The position numbers were made by a program, and so were the translations under genes. DNA of 39,170 bases from Joyebacterum sp964521425 (lineage in GTDB: Bacteria; Joyebacterota; Joyebacteria; Joyebacterales; Joyebacteraceae). The stretch lies in NCBI GenBank assembly GCA_964521425.1, contig CAZFRO010000023.1, forward strand, positions 1 through 39,170, in the 5' to 3' direction. Under the pieces are notes generated by a model. The model worked only from the letters and a program-made list of their open reading frames with translations, was not told where the DNA came from and searched no databases. The first letter of the stretch is position 1. Each line of letters opens with the position of its first letter. Shown here in pieces: positions 8,320-17,101 of the stretch.

Positions 8320-9255
8320 CTAGTCCCCAAACGCCATCGTGAGTGAGATCCTGTGAGTCGCCTCAAGATCCTGGTAGTCGGTGTAGGTGTAGTCGAGCTG
8401 GAAATCGCTGTAGGCGAAGCCCGCGCCGTAGCCCAGGTTCCCCATGTCCGAACCGGTCCTGTAACCGGCTCTGAGTGCCAGCATCTCGTAGATCCAGATC
8501 TCGCCACCCACGCCCAACTGAATGTCCTGATCCTGCGGCATGATCGCGTCGACTCCGACCAGGATATCCACACTCTCGTGGATCTGGTCGGGGAGCGTCG
8601 CGTAGGACACGCCACCGACGTACGTCATCGTCTGGCTGTCCTCATCACCCTCAAACTTGAACTTGGTGCCCATGTTCTTCACGGCAACGCCCAAGTGGAT
8701 CTGGTCGTCCATCATGCCGTAGAGCAGTCCAAGGTTAACACCTATTGCCGTCGAGGTCTGCTCATCGAAGTTAGCCTGGATGACGTGACCCGAGATACCG
8801 GCTGCAAGCCCGCACACGTTCGGCACGTCGAAGCCGTAGCCACCGACGAAACCGAAGTTGTAAGCCTCTGCCGACTCGTTCATGTTCGTTCCCTGCTCAT
8901 CGAAGACCTCAACACCGCCGAGATTGAAGTACGCCAGACCCATCGCGAGTCCACCGTCGCCCCGAGGGAGTCCTACACCGAGGTAGCTGTAGGCCGTGTC
9001 CTCGAGCCACTCAATCTGGCTCACACCGAGCTTGAGCCGGTCGATATTGGCCAGCCCGGCCGGATTGTAGGTCAAGCTCCAGATGTCACCAGGCGCGCCC
9101 GCGTAGGCCGCCATGGCGCTGGGGCCCGCCCCAACACCGATAGCAAAGACATCAAGATAGGTACTTCCAGCCTTGCCACCGTCCGCGCATGCAGCGCTCG
9201 ACAGCAGCATCGCGGCGATGATGATCAAGGCAGGAAGACCGAGCCTCTTAGTCAT
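8320..9255 (-). CDS. PorV/PorQ-like outer-membrane beta-barrel protein
   Basis: 311 residues with an N-terminal signal peptide (hydrophobic about 5-24). The region GAGPSAMAAYAGAPGDIWSL...YNPAGLA is typical of the PorV/PorQ (UPF0164, FadL-like barrel) family. The rest alternates short amphipathic strands and turns (GLAMGLAYF, GVNLGLLYG, LALRAGYRTG) and ends in an aromatic-containing strand. In Bacteroidetes PorV is the type IX secretion component that receives substrates with a C-terminal sorting domain. Here it lies 66 bases downstream of a giant gene ending in such a domain, in the same transcription unit. AGGAGG sits seven bases before the ATG. Family membership is well supported; a PorV-like shuttle role is inference. 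Confidence 0.85.
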   Translation of the reverse strand: MTKRLGLPALIIIAAMLLSSAACADGGKAGSTYLDVFAIGVGAGPSAMAAYAGAPGDIWSLTYNPAGLANIDRLKLGVSQIEWLEDTAYSYLGVGLPRGDGGLAMGLAYFNLGGVEVFDEQGTNMNESAEAYNFGFVGGYGFDVPNVCGLAAGISGHVIQANFDEQTSTAIGVNLGLLYGMMDDQIHLGVAVKNMGTKFKFEGDEDSQTMTYVGGVSYATLPDQIHESVDILVGVDAIMPQDQDIQLGVGGEIWIYEMLALRAGYRTGSDMGNLGYGAGFAYSDFQLDYTYTDYQDLEATHRISLTMAFGD

Positions 9256-9278
9256 GCTTTAGCCTCCTTACTTCGCAA

Positions 9279-9306
9279 GGGAGCGACGGCGCCGACCGCC
9301 GCTCCC
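9279..9306 (-). other. intercistronic hairpin between giant surface-protein gene and porV-like gene
   Basis: Read on the minus strand, GGGAGCGGCGG and CCGTCGCTCCC form an 11-bp stem with one wobble. It lies 15 bases after the giant gene's stop and ends about 24 bases before the next ATG. There is no T-run, so it is not a standard terminator. It may act as an mRNA-stability element or partial attenuator that sets the ratio of the two products. Confidence 0.5.
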
Positions 9307-9321
9307 CGCGAGTAGAGTGTC

Positions 9322-12300
9322 TTACTTGATGACCATGATCTTCCGTGTAACAACCTCGTCGCCGGTATCGATCGTCACGATGTACATACCGCTCGCAACG
9401 GCCGTACCTTCGTCGTTCGTGAGATCCCAACCGTCCTCGCCGTTGCCCAAGTCAGCAACGAGCACACCGAACATGTCGTAGACCATCACTGCGAGGTCAT
9501 CACCGACATCGCCAAGCGCGATCGTGATGCCGCCGTCCCCATACTCAGACACACGGTACGGGTTCGGGTAGATCGCAATCGCATCGCCGCGCTCGATCGT
9601 GACGATGACGTCAATCTCATCCATGTACTCACCGTCGAGCCAGAGAGTCAGTACACCCTCGTAATCCTGACCGAGGAGACCCTCTGGGACATCGATGTGC
9701 AGGATGAAGTCTTCCGTCAAACCGTCCGCGATCGCGGCGGTTTCAGGATCGAATGTGACGTTCGCAACTGGAATCATCGAGCCGGTCGTTCCGACCAGAT
9801 CCTCGATTGTGAACGCGAGACCGGACTCGATGTCGACGTTACCGGTGTTCTCCACCGTCACCGTCGCATCAACCATCTCACCGGCCACACCAGTCACCTC
9901 AGCATCACCGGAGTAGAACGCAACCGACGGAAGCGCCTCGACAAACACGCGGACTGTAAACACGTCCGAGAGTCCACCGGCACCTGTGATCTCCACCGTG
10001 CCCTCATAGAGCCCGGTGACGACATCAGGATCGCTCCAAACCACGTCGACCGTACCAATGATGCTGTCATCCCAGTCACATGTAGCGCCGATCGTAACAG
10101 TGGCGCTGACACCGTCCGGGAGATTCCTGACGACGAGCGCACCAGCGATACCCGCGATGTCATCGTTACCGATGTTCTCGAGCTCGAACTGACCCGTCAC
10201 CGGAACTGCATCCGGAGCAGGAGCCAGATCCATGATGTTACCGACAACGTTGTAGCCGTTGTCGACAACGTCCAAGGCTGTATAGCACTCGACGTTCAGT
10301 ACGAACGTGTCAATCAGTGTACCGTCCGTGACGGTCACAACACCCGAGTACTCGCCTGAGAGCGTCGCGTCGGTCCAATCGACCTCGACAACTCCGACCA
10401 GACAATCATCCCACGGGAGTGTCCCGTCAATCGTCACGGTGCCGCTGAGGCCGGCATCCAGGCCGTCCACTGTCGCGACAAGGTCCTCGATCGGGCAGTT
10501 ACCCAGGTTGCAGATCTCAAACTGGGCCGTCCCGGTGCCACCGACGCCGGCGACGTAGTCCATCACGCCCGCCACGAGGTCGTAGTCCGTATCAGAGATC
10601 TCCATCTCCGGAACGCAGTTGACGACCATGTTGACTGTGATCTCGTCAAACTGAGTCTCACCGTCGGCAAGAAGGGCAATCGAACCAACGTACGTGTCCG
10701 CCCTCTGACCAACCGGTATGGCTGCGCAAACATCAACGTCATCGGACTCACCAAGCGGAATCGACAGGCTCGGAGGAGCGAAGTCAAGGACAGCGCCAAT
10801 TACGGCAATGCCCGTGTCGTCGCCGATGAGGTAGGCCGGAGCCTCGAAGTGAACGTCGTCGGCAAGGTAGTTACCGATGTTGTCCACTGTCGCCGTGTTG
10901 CAGGCCTCATCGCCCGGGTCGCCGGTCAGAACGACCAGCGGACTGTCGAACTCCACATCGATCACGGCAGCGACGGTGACCGTCAGATGGAAGTAATCCA
11001 TCAGCTCGGCAACTGCGTCGATGTCGGGATCGTAAACAACAGCCGGACCGAACTCACCAACAAGCCAGCCCATACCACTGGCCCAGCCTCTGCCGCAGAT
11101 CGGTACCGTGCCGTCGCCCGGCGCCCAACTTGCCGGGTGATCCGTCCTGTACGTGCCTGCCGGGAGGTCGGCCGGAACCTCGGCGACCCTCAGGCGGTAG
11201 AGCTTCGACGGTCCGTCCAGCAGGAGCGTGTCGCCCATCACTCCGTCGACAAGAATCTCGATGGAGTAATCGCCTTCCGGCGAGTAGACCCAGAAGCTGA
11301 CCGGTGTCGAAACACCGTCGGCCGGGATCTTCGTCAGCACGTCAGTTGTCGGATCGTAGTACTGGAGATCGAGAATGCTCTCGGTACCGGGACCGTCCCA
11401 ATCGTCGACATTGGTCATGGCACCGGCCGCGTAGACCTGGAACTCGCCGATCATGATATCGACGTCACCAGGATTCACTTCAATCCCCATCTCGTTGCCG
11501 GCAATGTTCAAGTAGTCATCGTCGATGTCGATGTCCGGCAGCGCGAGGTAGAACTTCAGTGTGAACGTGTCGAATGTCTCATCGGCCTGCCAGACACCGT
11601 CCGGCGGGTCACCGATGAGGATTCCGTGCACGTCCTCGAACACCCTGACAGTACCCACATACAGTCCAAGCGGGAGCGTCGTGGTGTCGATGTAGACGTA
11701 GCCCGAGTCGACCTCGCTCAGGTTCAGGTAGTCCGAAAGCGGCGTATCGAAACTGATAGCCGTTGTTGGATTCGCTGGACCACTGGCCCACTCGTACTGC
11801 GCCTCGATATCGTACGTCAGGTTCACGTTCCCCTGCGGATCAAGCGTGTTCGTGTCCCAGGTCCGGTTGACATACGGCGTCGCCGCGAACCCGTTGTAGT
11901 CGTTGATCAGATCAGGGGTGTGTCCTGGATATGGCCACAGACCGTCAGGGTTCGTGTTCGGGTTTGCATACCTGAACTGACCCGTGACGTTGCCCGGGTA
12001 CATCGGAGCACCCACCAGGTGCATCTCCGTCAGCGCGGCGGGATCCGGGAAGTCGTATGGATCGGAATCCAGACCAACTCCGAGAGGATCGTTATCGTCG
12101 TCGCAGATGTCGATGTCCTTGAGAGGAGCCACGTACAGCAAGACCTCGACCCAGTCGCCCGGGAGCTCCTGCTCCAGGGTGCGCTCGGTCGCAACCTCAA
12201 CGTAGCCACGATAGATACCAGGCATTGCGCCCTCCGGAACGTCGATCGTGACCGTGATGGTCACTGACGTGCCGGCGGCGAAGCCATCGATATCATCGTC

Positions 12301-15300
12301 GTTGAAGCTGACCTCGCTGTAGTGGAACCAGTGCGCGACACTCGTGTCAGGCACGCTGTACGTCACGCCGGCAAGCACATCGTACCAGTGGAACGACGTC
12401 GCGCGGACCATAACGTTATCAAGCAATGCGGCCGTTGAAGGACCGTCGCCCGCGTCGGGGTTGTTCGCCCCGTCGGTGTGCCAGAGCACGAAGTCTCCGG
12501 TTCCCATGACACCAGGCTCGATACCAACGCCGGGCGTCCCGATCGTCAGGATGTTGCCCGAGACGTCGCCGTCGTTATCATCGATATCGACGTCCCAGTC
12601 ACCCACGGTGTTGAGGAGAGGATCCGTGAGGAAGACCAGAACCTCGTCTCCATCACTTCCGCCTCCACGATCCGTATCCCACTCGTTCGGATCGGTCTCA
12701 CCAGTGGTGGCCCAGTCCGAGTTCGTGTCGTACGGGTCGTTACCATCGCGGAAACCGTCTCCGTCCTGGTCCTCGTCCCCGTCAATGAGCCCGTCACTGT
12801 CCGTATCGCTGTCGTCGGGGTCGGTCATGTACGCGCCGTCCTCGACTGTGTCGGTACGGTTGCTCGCACACGGGTTCGATATGCTCGTATCGTTACCCAT
12901 GTACGACAGAAGACCAAGCTCAAGACCGTCGGACAGACCGTCAGCGTCGGTGTCGCAGTCCAGCGGATCTATGCCGTACCAGACCTCGAAACCGTCAATC
13001 AAACCCTCGTTGTCGGTGTCGTCGTCCTCCGGATCCGTCTCGAGGCCGCCGGTGATGTCCAAGTCGTCACCGTCCATATCGGCATCTTCATCGAAATCCG
13101 AGAGACCGTCGTAGTCACCGTCGTAAAGGTAGACGATCGAGTTAGATGTACCATCAAAGTCCCAGATGCCCGGATCGGGAAGCGTTCCGCCCCAGACCGG
13201 GTCGACCGGAATGGCCAGCATCTTGCCAACCTCGAAGCCGTCGTGCAGACCGTCGCGGTCCGTATCGAACAGCTTCGGATCCGACGCCATGTAGCCTACT
13301 GCGCCGGTGTGGGGCTGATGGATAGCCTGATAGTATTCGTCTCCGTCGAGGACACCGTCCTCGTCGAAGTCGCGGTCGTTGTCAGAGAACATGTGCCAGG
13401 TGTCGAGTCCCATCTCCTGGCGATCGGACAGATTGTCGTTGTCCGTATCGTTATCCAGGATGTCCGGGACACCGTCAGAGTCTGCGTCGTTAGCACCGGC
13501 GCAATCCTCACTGCCATCACCGTCCCAGATCCAGTCGTTGTCACTGTCGACGTCCATGGCGTTGTTGATGCCATCGTTGTCCGTGTCGGCAGTGGCGTTC
13601 TCCAGATCACCCGGGTCGGTATCGTTCTCGGTGCAACCGTCACTATCAGTGTCGGTGTTCGTCGGGTCGGTACCGTACGCGTAGTACTCGTCGCCATCGA
13701 CGATGAAGTCACCGTCGGAGTCAGTCACGTTCGGATCGCACATCTGTGCGAACTCGACATCGTCCTCAAGCGTGTCACCATCGGTGTCGTCGTCATACGC
13801 GTCCGTCGGGTCGAGCGAGTTGTCTACCCAACCGACCGCATAAGGTGAACTCGCGATGTTTCCGGCCAGCTCGTAGTAGTCTGGCAGACCGTCGCTGTCC
13901 GAATCTCTGTCCTGCGCATCCGTCTCGAAGAGCAGAGGCTCGTAGTCACCGTTTCCGTTCGCGTCCTCGACGTTGTCATTGTAGCCGTCGAAGTCACTGT
14001 CGGTGAGACGCGGATCCGTCATCGTTGTCGGATCCTGGTCGCCTGCACCAAACGTGGGACCGTCCGTGTAGCCACCGATGTTGCCGGCGTGGTAGCCAAC
14101 CTCGAGACCGTCGATGAGCGTATCGCCATCGGTGTCCATGTCTCTGGGGTCGATTCCGTATGCCAGCTCGTCGCCGTCGTAGACGCCGTCGTCATCGGTG
14201 TCGCCGTCCTCAGGATCGGTCTCGGCCGTATCCAGAACGCCGTCGTGATCGGCATCCTCCATACCATCGTAGAGATTGTCGCCGTCCATGTCCGCATCGA
14301 GCGGATTATAGCCGCGTACATCCTCCCAATAGTCGGAGATGCCGTCACCGTCGGTGTCGGCGTAGTGCGGGTTGGTTCCGTTCAGGACCTCAACATCATC
14401 GTCCATGAGGTCGCTGTCCATATCGTCGTCCATCGGATCCGTCGGCCATGACTGAACCACAAGATCGACGTTGAACCAGTCCGGGTGGACCTCGTCTCCG
14501 TCGAAGAGACCGTCGCCATCGAAATCCTGCGTCAGATGCATCGTTGGTACCGGGACGCCCTGAAGCACGAATTCCTCGATGTCGAACAGACCGTCGCCAT
14601 CCGAATCGAAGGCAACCGAATTGCCGGTGCCGAAGTCGGAAGCGTCGAGCGGATCGTAGTAGTTTGCAACTTCCTGCGCGTCGAGGCAACCGTCCCCGTC
14701 CGTGTCAGGGTTGCCTGGATTCAGTGCACCGACGTGGTACATGCGTCCGTTACGCCCGCCCTGCATGTTCTTCGCCGCAACGTAACCGGCGTAGGCAATC
14801 TCGGTCCTGTCATGGAAGAACAGGTAGCCGTCACCCGGCACGGGCAGCTGCGCCTCGCGCCAGTCCGAGTCAGGATCGAGCACGTTCGGGAGACCGTCCC
14901 CACCGAGCTCGGTGTCCGTGTCGTCCTCGATGAACGACCAGTCCACAACCGTGAAGCCGTCAGCGGCAATGTATGTGCCTGTGATGGTCTCACCGTCGAG
15001 GATGCCGTCGCCATCGGTGTCGGGATCGAGCGGGTTGGAACCCCAGTCATCGACCTCAACTCCATCGTCGGCATAGTCGCCGTCGGTGTTCGGATCGTTC
15101 GGATCGGTCCGGTAGGTGTTGACCTCCATCCCGTCCGTGAGACCGTCATCATCCGAGTCAGAATCGGTCGGATCTGTGAACCAGATGTAGACCTCGGCGC
15201 CGTCGTCAAGATCGTCGCCGTCACTGTCCCAGTTCTGATCGTTGGTCCCGTACGTGTCCTCGTCACCGTCCCAGATACCGTCGCCGTCCGCATCCCTGTC

Positions 15301-16671
15301 GAGGGCGTTGACCATCGCGTCCTTGAACGGCAGCGACTGCGACGCGTCTGTGTTCGCATTCACGCGGTCCGAACTGCTGCTCGTTCCCTCGACCAGCCCA
15401 TCACCGTCGGTATCGTCCTTGTCGAAATTCGTCTTGTACGTGTACAGCTCATCGCCGGCCAGGATTCCATCCGTATCGTACGGATCACTGGCATCGGTCG
15501 GGTCCGAGCCGTATATCTGAAGCTCAGCGTTGTCGTCGATGCCATCGCCGTCCGTATCCGTATCGTACGGGTCGGTTTCGCCTGCGTCGACCACGCCGTC
15601 TCCGTCGACATCCTCATATTCATCATCGATACCATCGTTGTCGCTATCGAGATCCAACGCATCGATGAGATCGTCTCCGTCCGTGTCGCGACCAGGATTG
15701 GCCTGCGGGTTCTCGATCGTATCCGAGATTCCGTCGCCGTCCGTGTCGGTATCGGCAGGATCGGTCTTGTAGATGGCGAGTTCCTCACCATCGTACCAGC
15801 CGTCTCCGTCTGCGTCTTCGCCCGTCAGCGGATCGGTCAGCGCCTCGTAGATCTCGTATCCGTCGCTGAAGCCGTCGCCTTCGGTATCGTAGAGCTCAGG
15901 ATCGGTCTCGCCGGTGCCAACAACGCCGTCCTCATCGAAGTCTTCCTGACCGTCGGTGAGACCGTCGTTGTCACTGTCGAAGTCGACCGCGTTGATCTGG
16001 CCGTCTCCGTCGGCGTCCGTCTCGTCCTCGTTACCGATACCGTCGATGCGACCGTCGCCATCCGTGTCGTCATCGGTAGGATCGGTTCCGTACGTGACCT
16101 CCTCGAAGTCGTTCCAACCGTCGTCGTCGGTATTCTCATCGAGTGGATCACATCCGTACATATCTTCGAGTCCGTCGATCAGACCGTCGTCATCGGTATC
16201 CGCATCAAGCCAGTCCGTCTCGTAGAACGGAATGCCCGGCTCGTGAACACCGTTGCCGTTCGCGTCTTCGACGCCATCGAACAACCCGTCGCCGTCAGAA
16301 TCGAGATCGAGCGCATTGATCAGCGTGTCCTCGTCCTCAGTGCTGTCAACAAGCCCCTCGGTTCCATCTGAGATGCCGTCGCCATCGGTATCCCAGTTGT
16401 ACGGGTCGGTCTCGCCTACATCGACAATGCCGTTGCCGTTAACGTCCTCCTCGACATCCGTGAGACCGTCGTAGTCCCAGTCGGCACGCTCGTGTGTTAC
16501 ACCACCGTGCAGACCGTGCTTGATCTCATAGAAGTCCGGCAGGCCGTCGCCGTCCGTGTCGTAATAGTACGCACAGGCCGGGACGGCACCGACAAGCATA
16601 AGCGAGAACACGACAAAGAGCGAAGTGAGCGCTACGAATGCGCTTCTGTCGCTGCGGTTCTCTCTTGCCAT
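9322..16671 (-). CDS. giant secreted surface protein: TSP3-type calcium repeats, Ig-like domains, C-terminal sorting domain
   Basis: 2449 residues. A signal peptide (about 1-35, hydrophobic core SAFVALTSLFVVFSLMLVGAV) ends near ACAYYYDTDGDG. Residues ~36-1360 hold more than forty thrombospondin type-3-like, Asp-rich repeats (DTDGDGLxDxxE, often followed by YGTDPxDxDT), each expected to bind calcium. Residues ~1360-2365 are a series of beta-sandwich modules recognisable by recurring 'NTGN', 'LxGxYxGxVxV' and 'DIDIDDDY' segments. The last ~80 residues (YPNPYRVSEYG ... ASGMYIVTIDTGDEVVTRK) are a FlgD-like/type IX sorting domain. No enzymatic domain was seen. AGGAGG seven bases before ATG 16671 fixes the start. 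Likely a rod-like, calcium-stiffened surface adhesin or stalk. It is co-transcribed with the porV-like gene. Confidence 0.92.
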   Translation of the reverse strand: MARENRSDRSAFVALTSLFVVFSLMLVGAVPACAYYYDTDGDGLPDFYEIKHGLHGGVTHERADWDYDGLTDVEEDVNGNGIVDVGETDPYNWDTDGDGISDGTEGLVDSTEDEDTLINALDLDSDGDGLFDGVEDANGNGVHEPGIPFYETDWLDADTDDDGLIDGLEDMYGCDPLDENTDDDGWNDFEEVTYGTDPTDDDTDGDGRIDGIGNEDETDADGDGQINAVDFDSDNDGLTDGQEDFDEDGVVGTGETDPELYDTEGDGFSDGYEIYEALTDPLTGEDADGDGWYDGEELAIYKTDPADTDTDGDGISDTIENPQANPGRDTDGDDLIDALDLDSDNDGIDDEYEDVDGDGVVDAGETDPYDTDTDGDGIDDNAELQIYGSDPTDASDPYDTDGILAGDELYTYKTNFDKDDTDGDGLVEGTSSSSDRVNANTDASQSLPFKDAMVNALDRDADGDGIWDGDEDTYGTNDQNWDSDGDDLDDGAEVYIWFTDPTDSDSDDDGLTDGMEVNTYRTDPNDPNTDGDYADDGVEVDDWGSNPLDPDTDGDGILDGETITGTYIAADGFTVVDWSFIEDDTDTELGGDGLPNVLDPDSDWREAQLPVPGDGYLFFHDRTEIAYAGYVAAKNMQGGRNGRMYHVGALNPGNPDTDGDGCLDAQEVANYYDPLDASDFGTGNSVAFDSDGDGLFDIEEFVLQGVPVPTMHLTQDFDGDGLFDGDEVHPDWFNVDLVVQSWPTDPMDDDMDSDLMDDDVEVLNGTNPHYADTDGDGISDYWEDVRGYNPLDADMDGDNLYDGMEDADHDGVLDTAETDPEDGDTDDDGVYDGDELAYGIDPRDMDTDGDTLIDGLEVGYHAGNIGGYTDGPTFGAGDQDPTTMTDPRLTDSDFDGYNDNVEDANGNGDYEPLLFETDAQDRDSDSDGLPDYYELAGNIASSPYAVGWVDNSLDPTDAYDDDTDGDTLEDDVEFAQMCDPNVTDSDGDFIVDGDEYYAYGTDPTNTDTDSDGCTENDTDPGDLENATADTDNDGINNAMDVDSDNDWIWDGDGSEDCAGANDADSDGVPDILDNDTDNDNLSDRQEMGLDTWHMFSDNDRDFDEDGVLDGDEYYQAIHQPHTGAVGYMASDPKLFDTDRDGLHDGFEVGKMLAIPVDPVWGGTLPDPGIWDFDGTSNSIVYLYDGDYDGLSDFDEDADMDGDDLDITGGLETDPEDDDTDNEGLIDGFEVWYGIDPLDCDTDADGLSDGLELGLLSYMGNDTSISNPCASNRTDTVEDGAYMTDPDDSDTDSDGLIDGDEDQDGDGFRDGNDPYDTNSDWATTGETDPNEWDTDRGGGSDGDEVLVFLTDPLLNTVGDWDVDIDDNDGDVSGNILTIGTPGVGIEPGVMGTGDFVLWHTDGANNPDAGDGPSTAALLDNVMVRATSFHWYDVLAGVTYSVPDTSVAHWFHYSEVSFNDDDIDGFAAGTSVTITVTIDVPEGAMPGIYRGYVEVATERTLEQELPGDWVEVLLYVAPLKDIDICDDDNDPLGVGLDSDPYDFPDPAALTEMHLVGAPMYPGNVTGQFRYANPNTNPDGLWPYPGHTPDLINDYNGFAATPYVNRTWDTNTLDPQGNVNLTYDIEAQYEWASGPANPTTAISFDTPLSDYLNLSEVDSGYVYIDTTTLPLGLYVGTVRVFEDVHGILIGDPPDGVWQADETFDTFTLKFYLALPDIDIDDDYLNIAGNEMGIEVNPGDVDIMIGEFQVYAAGAMTNVDDWDGPGTESILDLQYYDPTTDVLTKIPADGVSTPVSFWVYSPEGDYSIEILVDGVMGDTLLLDGPSKLYRLRVAEVPADLPAGTYRTDHPASWAPGDGTVPICGRGWASGMGWLVGEFGPAVVYDPDIDAVAELMDYFHLTVTVAAVIDVEFDSPLVVLTGDPGDEACNTATVDNIGNYLADDVHFEAPAYLIGDDTGIAVIGAVLDFAPPSLSIPLGESDDVDVCAAIPVGQRADTYVGSIALLADGETQFDEITVNMVVNCVPEMEISDTDYDLVAGVMDYVAGVGGTGTAQFEICNLGNCPIEDLVATVDGLDAGLSGTVTIDGTLPWDDCLVGVVEVDWTDATLSGEYSGVVTVTDGTLIDTFVLNVECYTALDVVDNGYNVVGNIMDLAPAPDAVPVTGQFELENIGNDDIAGIAGALVVRNLPDGVSATVTIGATCDWDDSIIGTVDVVWSDPDVVTGLYEGTVEITGAGGLSDVFTVRVFVEALPSVAFYSGDAEVTGVAGEMVDATVTVENTGNVDIESGLAFTIEDLVGTTGSMIPVANVTFDPETAAIADGLTEDFILHIDVPEGLLGQDYEGVLTLWLDGEYMDEIDVIVTIERGDAIAIYPNPYRVSEYGDGGITIALGDVGDDLAVMVYDMFGVLVADLGNGEDGWDLTNDEGTAVASGMYIVTIDTGDEVVTRKIMVIK
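12590..16570. repeat. 4-kb tract of degenerate tandem coding repeats (TSP3 units)
   Basis: The plus strand shows a short motif of the form CCGTCGCCGTCGGTGTCG, with synonymous variation, recurring every 60-120 bases across about 4 kb. It encodes Asp-Thr-Asp-Gly-Asp-Gly on the minus strand. The variation is mostly at third positions, so selection acts on the protein repeat. Such tracts are prone to recombination and to collapse in assembly. Confidence 0.85.
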
Positions 16672-16682
16672 CCGACAACCTC

Positions 16683-16829
16683 CTAGAATTGCGTTCTCAC
16701 TCCGATGGCGCTCTCCCATGCGCCTCCGGGCCCCGTCATGTGGCATCCCTGCTCACATGCGGAGAGTTCCCGCCGCCCACCTGGAGCGACGAACGTCCCC
16801 ATAACTACCGGTACTGAATATTCGTGCAT
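16683..16829 (-). CDS. possible small leader ORF (48 codons)
   Basis: ATG 16829 is directly preceded by AGGAGGTGA, a very strong Shine-Dalgarno match, though only three bases separate AGGAGG from the ATG, which is short. The 48-residue product contains two cysteines (SACEQGCHM), no hydrophobic segment, and matches no family I recognise. Its TAG stop overlaps the AGGAGG of the giant gene (CTAGGAGG), an arrangement that allows translational coupling. It could be a leader peptide or a fortuitous frame. Confidence 0.3.
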   Translation of the reverse strand: MHEYSVPVVMGTFVAPGGRRELSACEQGCHMTGPGGAWESAIGVRTQF

Positions 16830-16945
16830 TCACCTCCTATCGACGCCGGATAAACCACCACACAGGCGGCCTCCAAACGTAGGAACCCAACTACTTGTCA
16901 TCTCCTATCTACCTCTTCAACTCAACCCTGTACGGGTTTTGCGGC

Positions 16946-16975
16946 AATCTAGCACAGGGTCCCGAAATCTGTCAA
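16946..16975 (-). promoter_or_regulatory. candidate sigma70 promoter for the giant surface-protein/porV unit
   Basis: Minus strand: TTGACA (16975-16970), 18-base spacer, TAGATT (16951-16946). The -35 is perfect and the -10 matches 4 of 6. Transcription would start near 16938, giving a leader of about 265 nt. Confidence 0.55.
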
Positions 16976-17101
16976 CCTTCTTTTTGTACGTCCGGTTCCG
17001 GGCTCCATCGTTCCAACACAAGAGCCGTGGTCAAGTTAGCTCGATGCTCCGGATCCACAAGGGAGCCATCCGCACCCCCTCTTCCGATGCCGCCTCGGAG
17101 G

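Larger units (their letters stand above)
16672..17101. other. intergenic/leader region upstream of the giant surface-protein gene
   Basis: 430 bases between alr and the giant gene. It contains a promoter candidate at 16946-16975 and, downstream of it, a long untranslated leader of about 265 nt that includes a possible 48-codon reading frame (16683-16829). No terminator with a T-run was recognised after alr. No known riboswitch was recognised. Confidence 0.5.

Noticed and set aside
10849..16371. Long plus-strand frames (up to 628 codons, Val/Arg/Ile-rich) opposite the giant gene
   Set aside because: The Asp codon GAC reads GTC on the other strand, so an Asp-rich repeat gene automatically leaves its complement open; no ribosome sites or real domains.
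12590..16570. Regularly spaced short repeats considered as a CRISPR array
   Set aside because: Repeats are degenerate at third codon positions, spacing varies, and they encode TSP3 units in one continuous frame.
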